Assembly: GCA_004298155.1 (NCBI GenBank)
Contig: SCRD01000008.1
Location: 1 to 64,000, forward strand
Length of the DNA: 64,000 nucleotides
Reading direction: 5' to 3'
Source of the DNA: Acidobacteriota bacterium
Lineage (GTDB): Bacteria > Acidobacteriota > Terriglobia > UBA7540
The translations under genes and the position numbers were made by a program. The notes under the pieces are model-generated. The model was given only the letters and a program-made list of their open reading frames with translations. It did not search any database and was not told where the DNA came from. This document shows, piece after piece, positions 51,001 to 58,913 of the stretch (position 1 is its first letter; each line of letters starts with the position of its first letter).

Positions 51001-51050
51001 GCCGGAAAGTTCCGGCGACGGACAAAATCTTGACCCCTGAAGGCAGGGGT
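51001..51050 (+). promoter_or_regulatory. Two consecutive hairpins between the sigma factor and merTP
   Basis: GCCGGAA (51001-51007) pairs with TTCCGGC (51010-51016), and ACCCCTG (51033-51039) pairs with CAGGGGT (51044-51050). The second ends just before the ribosome binding site GAAAGAGG (51053-51060) of merTP. Both are perfect 7-bp stems. They may control processing or translation of the downstream genes. Confidence 0.5.
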
Positions 51051-51065
51051 GAGAAAGAGGATGAT

Positions 51066-51641
51066 ATGAGGTCGAGAAACTTAGGCTTGATTTCGGCACT
51101 GGTCAGTTCAATCTGCTGTGTGGGGCCGGCGCTGCTGGCGTTCGTGGGGCTATTTGGTTTTGCCGGAGGCGTTTTCTCTCGGTATCACTGGTACTTTATC
51201 GCCGCCGGCGTGATCGGCGTGGCGGTGGCATGGTGGCAATATACGCGGGAAAAGAGGCAACTGCATGCGCTTGGTTCTCGGATGCGAAACGAAGGTACCA
51301 CGCGGGCGGTCCTGGCGTTTTCGACAGCGATCATTGTGGTCGTGCTGGGATTTGCTGTGTACCCGCTGATGGCCCGGCAGGCGAGTTCGCCGGCCGGTTC
51401 CGTTGCGGCGATGGCGGTATCACTGAAGTCGATGACGATCCCGGTTTCAGGAATGGACTGCGCGATGTGCGCGTACCCGATCAAGGCTCGGCTCCATGAG
51501 CTGCCTGGCGTGGGCAAAGTCGATGTGGACGTGCCAAACGGAAGGGTGAGCGTCAACTACGATCCATCCCGTGTGAAACCCGCGCAGCTCCTGACGGCCA
51601 TTGACTCGACGGGCTACAAAGCGAGCTTGCCCAAGCCCTAG
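51066..51641 (+). CDS. merT: MerT-MerP fusion, mercuric ion transport protein
   Basis: This 191-residue inner-membrane protein imports Hg(II). The N-terminal MerT-like part has the vicinal Cys pair in the first helix (LVSSICCVGPALLAFVGLFGF, about 11-30), a second helix near 40-60, and a third near 85-105. The C-terminal part (about 125-190) is an HMA/MerP domain with the metal motif GMDCAMCAYPI. Mercury is presumably captured by the CxxC of the HMA domain and passed to the CC pair, then to cytoplasmic MerA. Fusions of this type are known. Start ATG 51066 follows AGAGG. The frame extends upstream to 51030, but those codons lie in the hairpin region. Confidence 0.88.
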   Translation: MRSRNLGLISALVSSICCVGPALLAFVGLFGFAGGVFSRYHWYFIAAGVIGVAVAWWQYTREKRQLHALGSRMRNEGTTRAVLAFSTAIIVVVLGFAVYPLMARQASSPAGSVAAMAVSLKSMTIPVSGMDCAMCAYPIKARLHELPGVGKVDVDVPNGRVSVNYDPSRVKPAQLLTAIDSTGYKASLPKP

Positions 51642-51685
51642 GCGGCTGCCGGAGCAGTTTCTACACGGATTGAAAAGGAGATGCA

Positions 51686-53107
51686 ATGATTGGATTGAGC
51701 AGCACAAAGCATGACCTGGAGTTGATGATCATTGGCGGGGGCTCGGCGGCCTTTGCGGCGGCCATTCGGGCGGCGGAGCTTGGCGCAAAAGTGGGCGTGG
51801 CGGAGAGCGGCGTTATCGGCGGCACATGCCTGAACCGGGGCTGTCTGCCTTCCAAGAACCTGCTCTACGCGGCCGAACGCTACCACCTCTACCGCAAAAA
51901 TTCCTTTCCCGGCCTGCCCCACGGCAGAGATGCGGTCAAATTCCAGGACATCATCGGCCAGAAGGATGCCCTGGTCACGGAAATGCGGAAGCAGAAATAC
52001 CTGAACGTGCTGGAAGCTTTCCCTACCATCCAATACTTTCCGGAGAGCGCGGTGTTTGTGGATGATCACCGCGTGCAGGTTGGCGGCAAAGCGGTGAGCG
52101 CCGACCATTTTCTGGTGGCCACGGGCGCGTCGCCGGTTGCGCCGCCCATTCCGGGCCTGAAAGAAAACGGATACATCACTTACAAGGAATCTCTGGACCT
52201 GAAAGTTCTTCCCGCCAGCATGGTCATTGTTGGCGGCGGGGCCATCGGGCTTGAGATCGGGCAGATGTATGCGCGTTTTGGGACGCGGGTAACCATCCTG
52301 GAAGCTTTACCCCGCATCGCCCCCATGGAGGAACCGGAAATCTCCGAGGCGCTGAAAAAGTATCTGCTGGAGGAAGGGATTGGGATCCACACGGGTGCCA
52401 GGGTCAAGAGAGTTGAAACACAGGGTTTGGGAAAGAAAGTTCTGGCGGACATCAACGGGATGCCGGAGGTCTTTTCCGCTGAACAGATTTTAGTGGCCAC
52501 GGGGCTGCGGCCCAACACCGCTGATCTGGGCCTTGAGAAATGCGGTGTGGCGCTCGACCAGCGGGGAGCGATCATGGTGGATGAAGAGCTGAGAAGCTCG
52601 GCCAAACATCTGTGGGCGGCGGGCGATGTGACAGGCCGGATGATGCTGGTCACGGTGGCGGCATACGAGGGTGGCATGGCGACGGAAAACGCTCTGCTGA
52701 AATCCGGCAACAAAATGGCCTTTGATGCCGTGCCCCACGCGATTTTCACCGATCCTGGAGTCGCCAGCGTAGGCTTGAAAGAGGCTGATGCGCGCGAAGC
52801 CGGGCGAAAGGTCTTGACCACGGTGGTGCCCTTCGAGCATGTCCCTAAAGCAGGGGCCATTCGCGATACCCGCGGGCTTATTAAAATGGTCGTGGACGCG
52901 AAGAACTACACCATTCTGGGCGTGCATATCCTGGGGCCGGAGGCTCCCGACTTGATTCACCTTGGCGTGCTGGCCATTCAGAATAAGATGACCGTCGGCG
53001 ACGTGATTCGAACTGTCTTTGTCTATCCCACGATGGCGGAGGCCTTCAAGATTGCCGCCATCTCGTTCAAGAAAGATGTAACCAAACTGAGCTGCTGCGC
53101 AGCCTGA
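51686..53107 (+). CDS. merA: Mercuric reductase without HMA domain
   Basis: This cytoplasmic flavoprotein reduces Hg(II) to Hg(0) with NADPH. FAD motif GGGSAAFAAAIRAAELGAKV (about 17-36), redox-active disulfide GTCLNRGCLPSK (about 47-58), NAD(P) motif VGGGAIGLEIG, second FAD motif WAAGDVTG, and the dimerisation domain ending FKKDVTKLSCCAA, with the C-terminal Cys pair diagnostic for MerA versus lipoamide dehydrogenase. The N-terminal NmerA domain is absent, as in many short MerA. AAGGAG seven bases upstream of ATG 51686 is strong. A second, longer reductase lies at 57249-58913; the two diverge clearly (CLNRGC against CVNIGC), so this is not a recent duplication. Confidence 0.93.
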   Translation: MIGLSSTKHDLELMIIGGGSAAFAAAIRAAELGAKVGVAESGVIGGTCLNRGCLPSKNLLYAAERYHLYRKNSFPGLPHGRDAVKFQDIIGQKDALVTEMRKQKYLNVLEAFPTIQYFPESAVFVDDHRVQVGGKAVSADHFLVATGASPVAPPIPGLKENGYITYKESLDLKVLPASMVIVGGGAIGLEIGQMYARFGTRVTILEALPRIAPMEEPEISEALKKYLLEEGIGIHTGARVKRVETQGLGKKVLADINGMPEVFSAEQILVATGLRPNTADLGLEKCGVALDQRGAIMVDEELRSSAKHLWAAGDVTGRMMLVTVAAYEGGMATENALLKSGNKMAFDAVPHAIFTDPGVASVGLKEADAREAGRKVLTTVVPFEHVPKAGAIRDTRGLIKMVVDAKNYTILGVHILGPEAPDLIHLGVLAIQNKMTVGDVIRTVFVYPTMAEAFKIAAISFKKDVTKLSCCAA

Positions 53108-53160
53108 GGCTGCTGTTTAACCAACAAATTACTCGTACGCAAAAGGAAGGTAAATCTCTT

Positions 53161-53820
53161 GTGACAACGAGTCATCAGATTGAAGACCTGGCAGCGGTAC
53201 CGAATACCAGTTTGCGTGAAAGCTTTGATTCGGAGACGCGCGCCGTGTTCGATCACCTGGTTCTTCTCCTGGCGGAGAGACACCCCGTATCTCCTGAGCG
53301 CCTAGCTGCGGCACTCGGACGTTCACCTGAAGAGATCGCGACCACGCTGCGCCAGTTGCCGAGTATCGAATTGGATGAACTTGGCAACGTCGTCGGGGCT
53401 GGCCTGACCTTGCGTCCAACTCCCCACCACTTCACCATAAACGGCAGAACGATGTTTACGTGGTGTGCGTTAGATGCGTTGCTGTTCCCAGGATTACTTG
53501 GGCGAACGGTGCAGGTCGAGTCGCCCTGCGTGACGACGGGTATCGCGGTGCGAATGAAGGTCACGCCGGACGGTATAGGGCAAGTTGAGCCAGCCGACGC
53601 CGTCGTATCATTTGTCATTCCAGAGGCGTCCGCGGACATCCGGCGTGCATTTTGCGACTACGTGAACTTCTTTAGTTCAAAGGAAGCGGCTTCCGAATGG
53701 TTAAGCGAACATCCAGGCGCAACGAATTTGCCCGTCAATGAAGCCTACCAGGTTGGTCAGCACCCGGCAAAATCCTTCCTCGGAATCAAGGAGGAGAACG
53801 GGCCAGGATCACAAATTTGA
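53161..53820 (+). CDS. merB: Alkylmercury lyase (organomercurial lyase)
   Basis: MerB cleaves the C-Hg bond of organomercurials and passes Hg(II) to MerA. The catalytic triad region is visible: FTWCALDALLFPGLLG (first Cys and Asp, about residues 100-103 in this protein) and AFCDYVNFFSS (second Cys, about 164). The N-terminal ~75 residues form the usual winged-helix-like domain (HPVSPERLAAALGRSPEEIATTLRQLP). Length of 219 is normal. The start is GTG 53161 with GGAAGG about ten bases upstream. Lying 53 bases after merA, it makes this a broad-spectrum resistance locus. Confidence 0.93.
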   Translation: MTTSHQIEDLAAVPNTSLRESFDSETRAVFDHLVLLLAERHPVSPERLAAALGRSPEEIATTLRQLPSIELDELGNVVGAGLTLRPTPHHFTINGRTMFTWCALDALLFPGLLGRTVQVESPCVTTGIAVRMKVTPDGIGQVEPADAVVSFVIPEASADIRRAFCDYVNFFSSKEAASEWLSEHPGATNLPVNEAYQVGQHPAKSFLGIKEENGPGSQI

Positions 53821-53836
53821 AAAAGAGGACAAGACC

Positions 53837-54232
53837 ATGAAAAGTAGTTTTGTGAAGGTTTCGGTGGCGATTCTGGGGTTATTGCTCCTGAGTGGCGGCC
53901 TGCTCGTCGGGGGTCAAGGCGACCCGTGCTGCCCACCCGCGGCAAAACCGAAGCCGGCCGCTCGGGCCTCTGCAAACCCTGTTTTCTGCCCTGTCAAATC
54001 TGCCGGGCGGCTCTGCGATCACGGGACGACGGCGATATTGAATCTGGAGGGAGAAAAGCGGGCGCGATGGAACAAGGCCGTCCGAAATTACAACCGTGCT
54101 GTCGAGTCGGCCCAAAGCGAGCTGGTCAGGGAAGCCCAAAAGTTTCCATCTCCGGAGGAGGCTCAGCAAGTCGAGAGCTGGTTCGCCGCCAAGGGAAAGG
54201 AAAGCGAACGGGCAGGCCTCGACGGCAAATAG
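53837..54232 (+). CDS. Small exported Cys-rich protein, unknown
   Basis: A clear signal peptide (VAILGLLLLSGGLLVGG) is followed by a Cys-rich, proline-rich stretch (GDPCCPPAAKPK, FCPVKSAGRLCDHG) and an amphipathic helical C-terminus with many charged residues (about 131 residues in total). The four Cys, one as a CC pair, would sit in the periplasm, where Hg(II) or organomercury arrives before MerT. I recognise no family. GAGG nine bases upstream of ATG 53837 and the close packing after merB place it in the mer operon. Function inferred only as metal binding or thiol buffering. Confidence 0.6.
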   Translation: MKSSFVKVSVAILGLLLLSGGLLVGGQGDPCCPPAAKPKPAARASANPVFCPVKSAGRLCDHGTTAILNLEGEKRARWNKAVRNYNRAVESAQSELVREAQKFPSPEEAQQVESWFAAKGKESERAGLDGK

Positions 54233-54336
54233 GACGGAAAGCAGCGAGGCTTCGGCAGGAGTTGGAATCCGACTGAAAAAGCACGCGCGACGAGGAAGAA
54301 AGAACTCAAATTATTCACAAAAAAGGAGATGCGCTT

Positions 54337-54630
54337 ATGACAAAGAACTTCAAAGTGGCAACTGCTGCGCTGGCGCTTGGGGGCGCGCTGATCTTTCCTT
54401 TCGGCTTCATGGCCGCCCAAGGGAACTCCATGAAGTCGATGAAGATGAGCAGCCAAACGGTTTACGTGTGCAGTTGCATGAAGACGAAATCCTGCCCGTG
54501 CGAGACGGAGGCCAATATGGAGGGCAAATGCGCCTGCGGGATGAAGGCTTCGGAGATGAAGGCCGTGCCCAAGGACAGCGCGTGGGCCCGTGCCAATCGC
54601 CGGGGGCTTGAGGAAGGACCACGGAAATAG
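54337..54630 (+). CDS. Small exported Met/Cys-rich protein, probable metal-binding
   Basis: The 97-residue product has a signal peptide (ATAALALGGALIFPFGFMAA) and a mature part dominated by Met, Ser and Cys: NSMKSMKMSSQTVYVCSCM, then KTKSCPCETEANMEGKCACGM. Six cysteines fall in three CxC pairs (CSC, CPC, CAC), a pattern suited to soft-metal thiolate coordination. I know no named family. GGAG lies eight bases upstream of ATG 54337. It follows the other Cys-rich exported protein by about 100 bases. A periplasmic Hg(II) or Cu(I) sponge is a reasonable guess. Confidence 0.6.
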   Translation: MTKNFKVATAALALGGALIFPFGFMAAQGNSMKSMKMSSQTVYVCSCMKTKSCPCETEANMEGKCACGMKASEMKAVPKDSAWARANRRGLEEGPRK

Positions 54631-55056
54631 CCGGACGGGACGCGGCGCCGGAAGCATTGTGCCCGGCTTCGTGAGTTAGTAGTACATATGAGATGTGCAG
54701 AGGTGTTGGGAATCGATCCCAGGAAAGGAGGTGAGGGTCGAGAGGACGTGACGGCTGGGGCCGAGAAAAGTCCTGGAAACGGCGCGAGTGCTCTGGTCAG
54801 CGTGGCAAGGTAATCACCAAGACTTACCTCCTGTTGGCGGCTACTGTGGTGTCCTACCCTGTCCCCTCCGCAACACCACTGCTTCGCTCAGAACAAAATC
54901 GCTGCGTCTCGGCCCCAGCCCCCGCCCTGCAATAGAAAGGCGGGACTTGTGCTGATCTGTTAAACGGACGGAGGCAGACACGAGAGCGAAGGTGAGGGCG
55001 CTGTTGGGTTTCTATGGAACATCAAAGGTCTATCAGAATCCATGAGGAGGGAGAGT
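54631..55056 (+). ncRNA. Non-coding stretch with extensive RNA structure potential
   Basis: About 425 bases without a coding frame, but with several perfect complementary segments. GGCTGGGGCCGAGA (54753-54766) pairs with TCTCGGCCCCAGCC (54907-54920). AGGAGGTGAG (54726-54735) pairs with CTTACCTCCT (54823-54832), crossing the first helix as a pseudoknot. GTGGTGT (54846-54852) pairs with ACACCAC (54873-54879). CCCGCC (54921-54926) pairs with GGCGGG (54939-54944). I could not match it to RNase P, tmRNA, a self-splicing intron or a known riboswitch by eye. It precedes the merP gene and could be a cis-regulator or an independent RNA. Confidence 0.45.
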
Positions 55057-55347
55057 ATGAATCGAACAACAAAGATTTTGAGCGCGATCTGCTTGGCGCT
55101 GGCGCTGTGCAGCCCGCTGCTGGCGGCTGAAAAGAAGGCGACCATCAAGGTTTACGGGATGAGCTGCCCGATGTGCGCCGAGGGCGTGACGGGTTCACTG
55201 AAACAACTGAAAGGCGTGGAAAGCGCCGAGGTCAGCGTGAAGAAGGCGGAAGCGGTGGTGGTCTATAACGATAAGGAGGTTACCGTCGTTGAGTTGAAGA
55301 AGCAGATCAAGAAGAGCGGCTTTTCGACCGAGCCGAAATCCAAATAG
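55057..55347 (+). CDS. merP: Periplasmic mercury-binding protein, MerP-like
   Basis: The 96-residue product has a signal peptide (SAICLALALCSPLLAAEKK) and a single HMA ferredoxin-like domain with the metal motif YGMSCPMCAEGV (about 35-46), then GVESAEVSVKKAEAVVVY. It would bind Hg(II) outside the membrane and deliver it to a MerT/MerC carrier such as the next gene. GGAGGGAGAG immediately before ATG 55057 supports this start over ATG 55042. It follows the structured non-coding stretch and begins the second transport module of the island. Confidence 0.88.
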   Translation: MNRTTKILSAICLALALCSPLLAAEKKATIKVYGMSCPMCAEGVTGSLKQLKGVESAEVSVKKAEAVVVYNDKEVTVVELKKQIKKSGFSTEPKSK

Positions 55348-55389
55348 GGGAGCGCCGGTGGACAGCTCCCCTGGGCAGAGAGGAACGGA

Positions 55390-55764
55390 ATGTCCTGGAA
55401 GTGCCATCTTGACAAACTGGGAATCATCGGGTCATTGGTGGCCGCCGCGTGCTGTCTGGGATTGCCGGCGGTGCTGGCGATTTTCAGCGCCGTCGGCCTC
55501 GGCTTTCTGATTAGTGACGCCTTCCTGCGCCCGCTCATCATCATCTTTCTGGCGGCAACCATCGCTGGGCTGGTTTTCGAGTACCGTGCGCACAGGCGGT
55601 TTGGGGCTCTGGCTCTGGGCGTTGTCAGTGCGGTAGCGGTCTATTTCTTTATTTACGGTCACTATGTGAAGTGGGCCGCCTACATCTCTATGGCGGGCTT
55701 GGTGGCCGCGGGGGTGCTGAACATAATCCTCCGCCGCCGGTGTGCTCCCGCGTGCGATGTTTGA
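55390..55764 (+). CDS. merC: MerC-like mercury transporter
   Basis: A 124-residue protein with four transmembrane helices. The first carries the Cys pair in GSLVAAACCLGLPAVLAIFSAVGLGFL, as in MerC/MerT-type importers. The second half includes FEYRAHRRFG and a further three helices, ending in a basic tail with Cys (RRRCAPACDV). It would receive Hg(II) from the MerP-like protein encoded 42 bases upstream. The homologue at 56742 lacks the second Cys. Confidence 0.82.
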   Translation: MSWKCHLDKLGIIGSLVAAACCLGLPAVLAIFSAVGLGFLISDAFLRPLIIIFLAATIAGLVFEYRAHRRFGALALGVVSAVAVYFFIYGHYVKWAAYISMAGLVAAGVLNIILRRRCAPACDV

Positions 55765-55917
55765 GTACGCGGAACGGTGTTAGCAAGTTTACTCAAGCCC
55801 TGGAAGCAAGCCGAAGGCCGCGTCCCAATCTCTTTCGAAGCGGGCGCTTCCTCGACCGCATTCGCTGCGAGATGGCATCACAAATGATGCAATTCCTCGC
55901 CTCCTTCATCGTTCATT

Positions 55918-56601
55918 GTGGCTACCCCTATGATCGTGGTGGGAGTGATGGCGGAAAACCTTGGCATCCCTCTGCCGGGCGAGATTCTCGTGCTACTGGC
56001 CAGCTCGATGGTTGGCCAGGGCCGCCTGACACTGACGGGCATTGCCCTGGCCGCCACGCAGGGGGCCTGGGCGGGTGACCACCTGTCTTTCTTGATGGGT
56101 CGGAAAGCAGGATCGAAGGTCATTGATCTCTACTGCCGGGCCACTGTCTGTTCAAGACAATGCAGCATGCTCGGACAGCGCTTTTACCGCAAGTACGGAC
56201 TGCTGACCCTTGTGTTCGCACGTTATCTGGTCGGAGTTCGGGCGCTCGCGGTTCCGATGGCAGGGATGTCCGGTGTTCCATACCGCCGGTTTGCCTTGTT
56301 TGACTTTGCCGGCGCCCTGTTATGGGCGACCTCAATGACTTTGATGGGAGACCTCTTGGGGAAAATGCTCTTTGCATGGATCGTTATTGGCCGTCACGCC
56401 GGTGAGATTGCCAGTGCAGTCGTTCTGCTGATGGTAATCATTATCCTTGCCTATAAGGTTTGGAAGGTTAAGCGGTTTGGATCAGCGAGGCTCAGCAGAG
56501 CAATCCTGGGATCACCCCTTCACGATGCCTCACCATCCTCCGCCGAGGATTTGTTTCCGATGCCAAGCGCCGAGTCAGCGAAAAAGCGCAGGAAGTCCTG
56601 A
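55918..56601 (+). CDS. DedA-family membrane protein, N-terminus frameshifted
   Basis: DedA/SNARE-associated-like proteins are inner-membrane proteins with roles in lipid flipping and proton-motive force. Typical blocks are NLGIPLPGEILVLLASSM (residues about 13-30), FARYLVGVRALAVPMAGMSGVPYRRF, and DFAGALLWATSM. The remaining family N-terminus (QFLASFIVHCGYP) is encoded in another frame from ATG 55884, and the join falls at a short C-run near 55924-55928, so one base appears gained or lost. Translation from GTG 55918 would give a protein missing about ten residues. Inside a mer island its role is unclear; some DedA proteins affect metal and antimicrobial tolerance. Confidence 0.8.
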   Translation: MATPMIVVGVMAENLGIPLPGEILVLLASSMVGQGRLTLTGIALAATQGAWAGDHLSFLMGRKAGSKVIDLYCRATVCSRQCSMLGQRFYRKYGLLTLVFARYLVGVRALAVPMAGMSGVPYRRFALFDFAGALLWATSMTLMGDLLGKMLFAWIVIGRHAGEIASAVVLLMVIIILAYKVWKVKRFGSARLSRAILGSPLHDASPSSAEDLFPMPSAESAKKRRKS

Positions 56602-56638
56602 CCATCGGTTGTCGAATTCGTTTTCTGAGGTATGAACC

Positions 56639-56722
56639 TTGAGCGAGATTGTCTGCTGCGGAATTGTTTTGATTGCGTTGGCGGGGTTGTGGCTGATGAG
56701 CCGGAGTGACCGCGGTCAATAG
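56639..56722 (+). CDS. Possible 27-residue membrane peptide
   Basis: TTG 56639 with GAGG eight bases upstream starts SEIVCCGIVLIALAGLWLM and ends after SRSDRGQ: one hydrophobic helix with a vicinal Cys pair at its start. An overlapping frame from ATG 56632 gives a Cys-rich soluble peptide instead. It resembles in design the tiny membrane proteins of some mer operons, but no family match is claimed. Confidence 0.3.
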   Translation: MSEIVCCGIVLIALAGLWLMSRSDRGQ

Positions 56723-56741
56723 AGGGAACTGAGCCGATCTC

Positions 56742-57176
56742 ATGCGACTGAAAAGAGCGCTCGACAAAGCCGGCGTCGGGGGTTTGTTCCTGGTAGCGGC
56801 GTGCTATCTCAGGATCAAGGCTGTTTTCTGGCTCCTTGCAGCCATGGGGCTTGGCTTTCTCACGCGCAACGCCTTTCTGATGCCAGCGATGGGAATATTG
56901 CTGGCGATCATTCTGGCTGGTCTGGTACTGGATTTCGGGGTCCATCGGCGGGTTGTACCGTTAGCCATCGCGGTTCCCGGCGCCCTCGCATTGTACTTTT
57001 TCGTTTTTATTCACCGCGTGAACCTGGCCGTTTATGTCGCGCTTTCCGGACTGATTCTGGGCCGCATCCTCAATCATATTTTCGTGCGGCAGCCAATCCG
57101 CGTCAGACCGGGTGATCACGCAGGGGACAAAGCCGCGCCAGCTCTCGGTGAAGGTTACGAATCATCAGGACACTGA
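56742..57176 (+). CDS. MerC-like membrane protein with lost Cys pair
   Basis: This 144-residue, four-helix protein aligns along its length with the MerC-like protein at 55390: LFLVAACYLRIKAVFWLLAAMGLGFLTRNAFLMP against the same region there. The metal-binding pair is broken: CC in the homologue is CY here, and the following LGLP is LRIK. The C-terminus is longer and polar. It may be a degraded copy, or a carrier that no longer uses thiolates. It ends 72 bases before the second merA. Confidence 0.75.
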   Translation: MRLKRALDKAGVGGLFLVAACYLRIKAVFWLLAAMGLGFLTRNAFLMPAMGILLAIILAGLVLDFGVHRRVVPLAIAVPGALALYFFVFIHRVNLAVYVALSGLILGRILNHIFVRQPIRVRPGDHAGDKAAPALGEGYESSGH

Positions 57177-57248
57177 TTCAGGCGCGTGAGAATTTGCTTT
57201 GAACTTCATGGATGTTCGATACCAGGACAAATGGATGAAAGGAGCAAC

Positions 57249-58913
57249 ATGCCAGAAAAGAATCACATTACGCTGCGTATTGAGGGCATGACGTGTGATG
57301 GGTGCGCCCGACACGTAACAGAGGCCCTCAAAAGCGTGCCAGGCGTCGAACACGCCGAAGTGGGGTCATGGAAAGGCGGCCAGGCGACCGTTGTGGCCCC
57401 GGCCGAAGTCCAAGAAGCGGATCTGACCGAGGCGGTGAAGAAGTCGGGGTACCGCGCCGTCCTGCGGGAGAAGAGGCCGCTGGAAGGCGGTCGGCGTGTG
57501 CCGTCCCGTAATGGAGCTGAATACGACCTGATGACGATTGGCGGCGGGTCGGCGGCGTTTGCAGCGGCGATCAAGGCTGCGGAGCTTGGGGCGAAGGTGG
57601 CGATTGTGGAAAAGGGAACCATCGGTGGGACGTGCGTCAACATTGGCTGCGTGCCCTCGAAGACGCTTATCAAAGCCGCAGAGCTTTGTTATCACTCGGC
57701 ATATCCGAAATTCGAGGGGTTGACGGCCTGCCCTCCTCCGTCAGACTGGCAGAGAGTAGTGCAACAAAAGAACGAGCTGGTGGCAGGTTTGCGCGAGGGC
57801 AAGTACGTGCATGTGGCGGAAATGTACTCCAACATCGCCATTATTCGAGGCGAAGTGAAGCTTCTGGGCGGTCGCAAACTCGCCGTGGAAGGGAAGACTT
57901 ACACGCCGGGAAAGATTCTGCTCGCTACGGGTTCCCACAACTGGGCTCTGGCCATTCCCGGCCTTGAAGAAGCCGGTTACTTTGACAGCACCGAGGCGCT
58001 TGATCTCGAAGAACTGCCCGAATCGTTAATCATCATTGGGGGTGGCGCGATCGGGCTTGAATTCGCCCAGCTCTTTACGCGCTTCGGCGTAAAAGTCATG
58101 GTCCTTGAAGGAGGGCCGCACGTGGCGATGGCGGAAGAGCCTGAAATCGGCGATGCCATGGTGAAATATCTCGAAGGTGAAAAGGTTCGCGTTTGCGCGA
58201 ACGCGAAGATCAGGAAAGTTGAGCGCGCGAACGGAGAAGTAAGGGTTCATGCGACCATGAACGGCACAGAGGAAATCTGCGCTGCGAAGCAATTGATGGT
58301 GGCCGCGGGGCGCCGCGCCAATAGCGTCGGATTCGGCATCGAAGAGGCGGGCATCAAACTCGGTTCGAAAGGCGAAATCCTGGTGAACGAACATCTTCAA
58401 ACGGCGAACCCTGATATCTACGCGGCGGGCGACTGCATCGGCGACCCCATGTATGTCTATGTGGCGGCTTATGCGGGGGGGATTGCTGCGGAGAACGCTT
58501 TGAACGGCGCAGGGAAGGTTTTCGACCTCTTTGCTCTGCCTCGCGTGACCTTCACCGACCCGCAGATTGCGAGCGTCGGACTGACGGAGGCCGAGGCAAA
58601 GGCGAAAGGGTTTGAGGTTGTTACTTCCGTCTTGGACCTCAAGAACGTGCCTCGCGCGCTTGCTTCCCGTGATACGCGCGGCCTGATCAAGCTCGTGGCC
58701 GAAAAAGAGGGCGGGCGGCTGCTCGGCGCGCATGTACTTGCGGCGGGCGCGGGCGAGGTCATCCAAGAGACGACTCTGGCCGTTCGCTTTGGCCTGACGG
58801 TCCAAGACCTTGTTGAGACCTTCCATCCCTACTTAACAATGGTTGAAGGCATCAAGCTCGCAGCACTGACATTCAAGAAAGACGTCGGCAAGCTCTCCTG
58901 CTGCGCGGCATGA
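57249..58913 (+). CDS. merA: Mercuric reductase with N-terminal HMA domain (second copy)
   Basis: This 554-residue MerA has an NmerA-type HMA domain (GMTCDGCARHVTEAL, residues about 13-27) and then the flavoprotein core: GGGSAAFAAAIKAAELGAKV, redox motif GTCVNIGCVPSK, NADPH motif IGGGAIGLEFAQLFTRFG, YAAGDCIG, and the C-terminal KLSCCAA. It matches canonical MerA more closely than the copy at 51686. AAAGGAGC eight bases upstream supports ATG 57249; the open frame to 57186 is rejected. It follows the second MerC-like gene and precedes the second merR by about 100 bases. Two divergent reductases in one island suggest that two mer modules were joined. Confidence 0.94.
   Translation: MPEKNHITLRIEGMTCDGCARHVTEALKSVPGVEHAEVGSWKGGQATVVAPAEVQEADLTEAVKKSGYRAVLREKRPLEGGRRVPSRNGAEYDLMTIGGGSAAFAAAIKAAELGAKVAIVEKGTIGGTCVNIGCVPSKTLIKAAELCYHSAYPKFEGLTACPPPSDWQRVVQQKNELVAGLREGKYVHVAEMYSNIAIIRGEVKLLGGRKLAVEGKTYTPGKILLATGSHNWALAIPGLEEAGYFDSTEALDLEELPESLIIIGGGAIGLEFAQLFTRFGVKVMVLEGGPHVAMAEEPEIGDAMVKYLEGEKVRVCANAKIRKVERANGEVRVHATMNGTEEICAAKQLMVAAGRRANSVGFGIEEAGIKLGSKGEILVNEHLQTANPDIYAAGDCIGDPMYVYVAAYAGGIAAENALNGAGKVFDLFALPRVTFTDPQIASVGLTEAEAKAKGFEVVTSVLDLKNVPRALASRDTRGLIKLVAEKEGGRLLGAHVLAAGAGEVIQETTLAVRFGLTVQDLVETFHPYLTMVEGIKLAALTFKKDVGKLSCCAA

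Noticed and set aside
51030-51061. TTGACC followed by the CCCCTG/CAGGGG dyad as a fourth MerR-type promoter
   Set aside because: No acceptable -10 box at 19 or 20 bases (AAGAGG or AGAGGA); the dyad is better read as an RNA hairpin before merTP.
54726-54944. RNase P RNA, tmRNA, or group I/II intron as identity of the structured stretch
   Set aside because: A GAGAAAAGTCC string recalls the RNase P core, but the other conserved RNase P, tmRNA and intron core sequences are absent.
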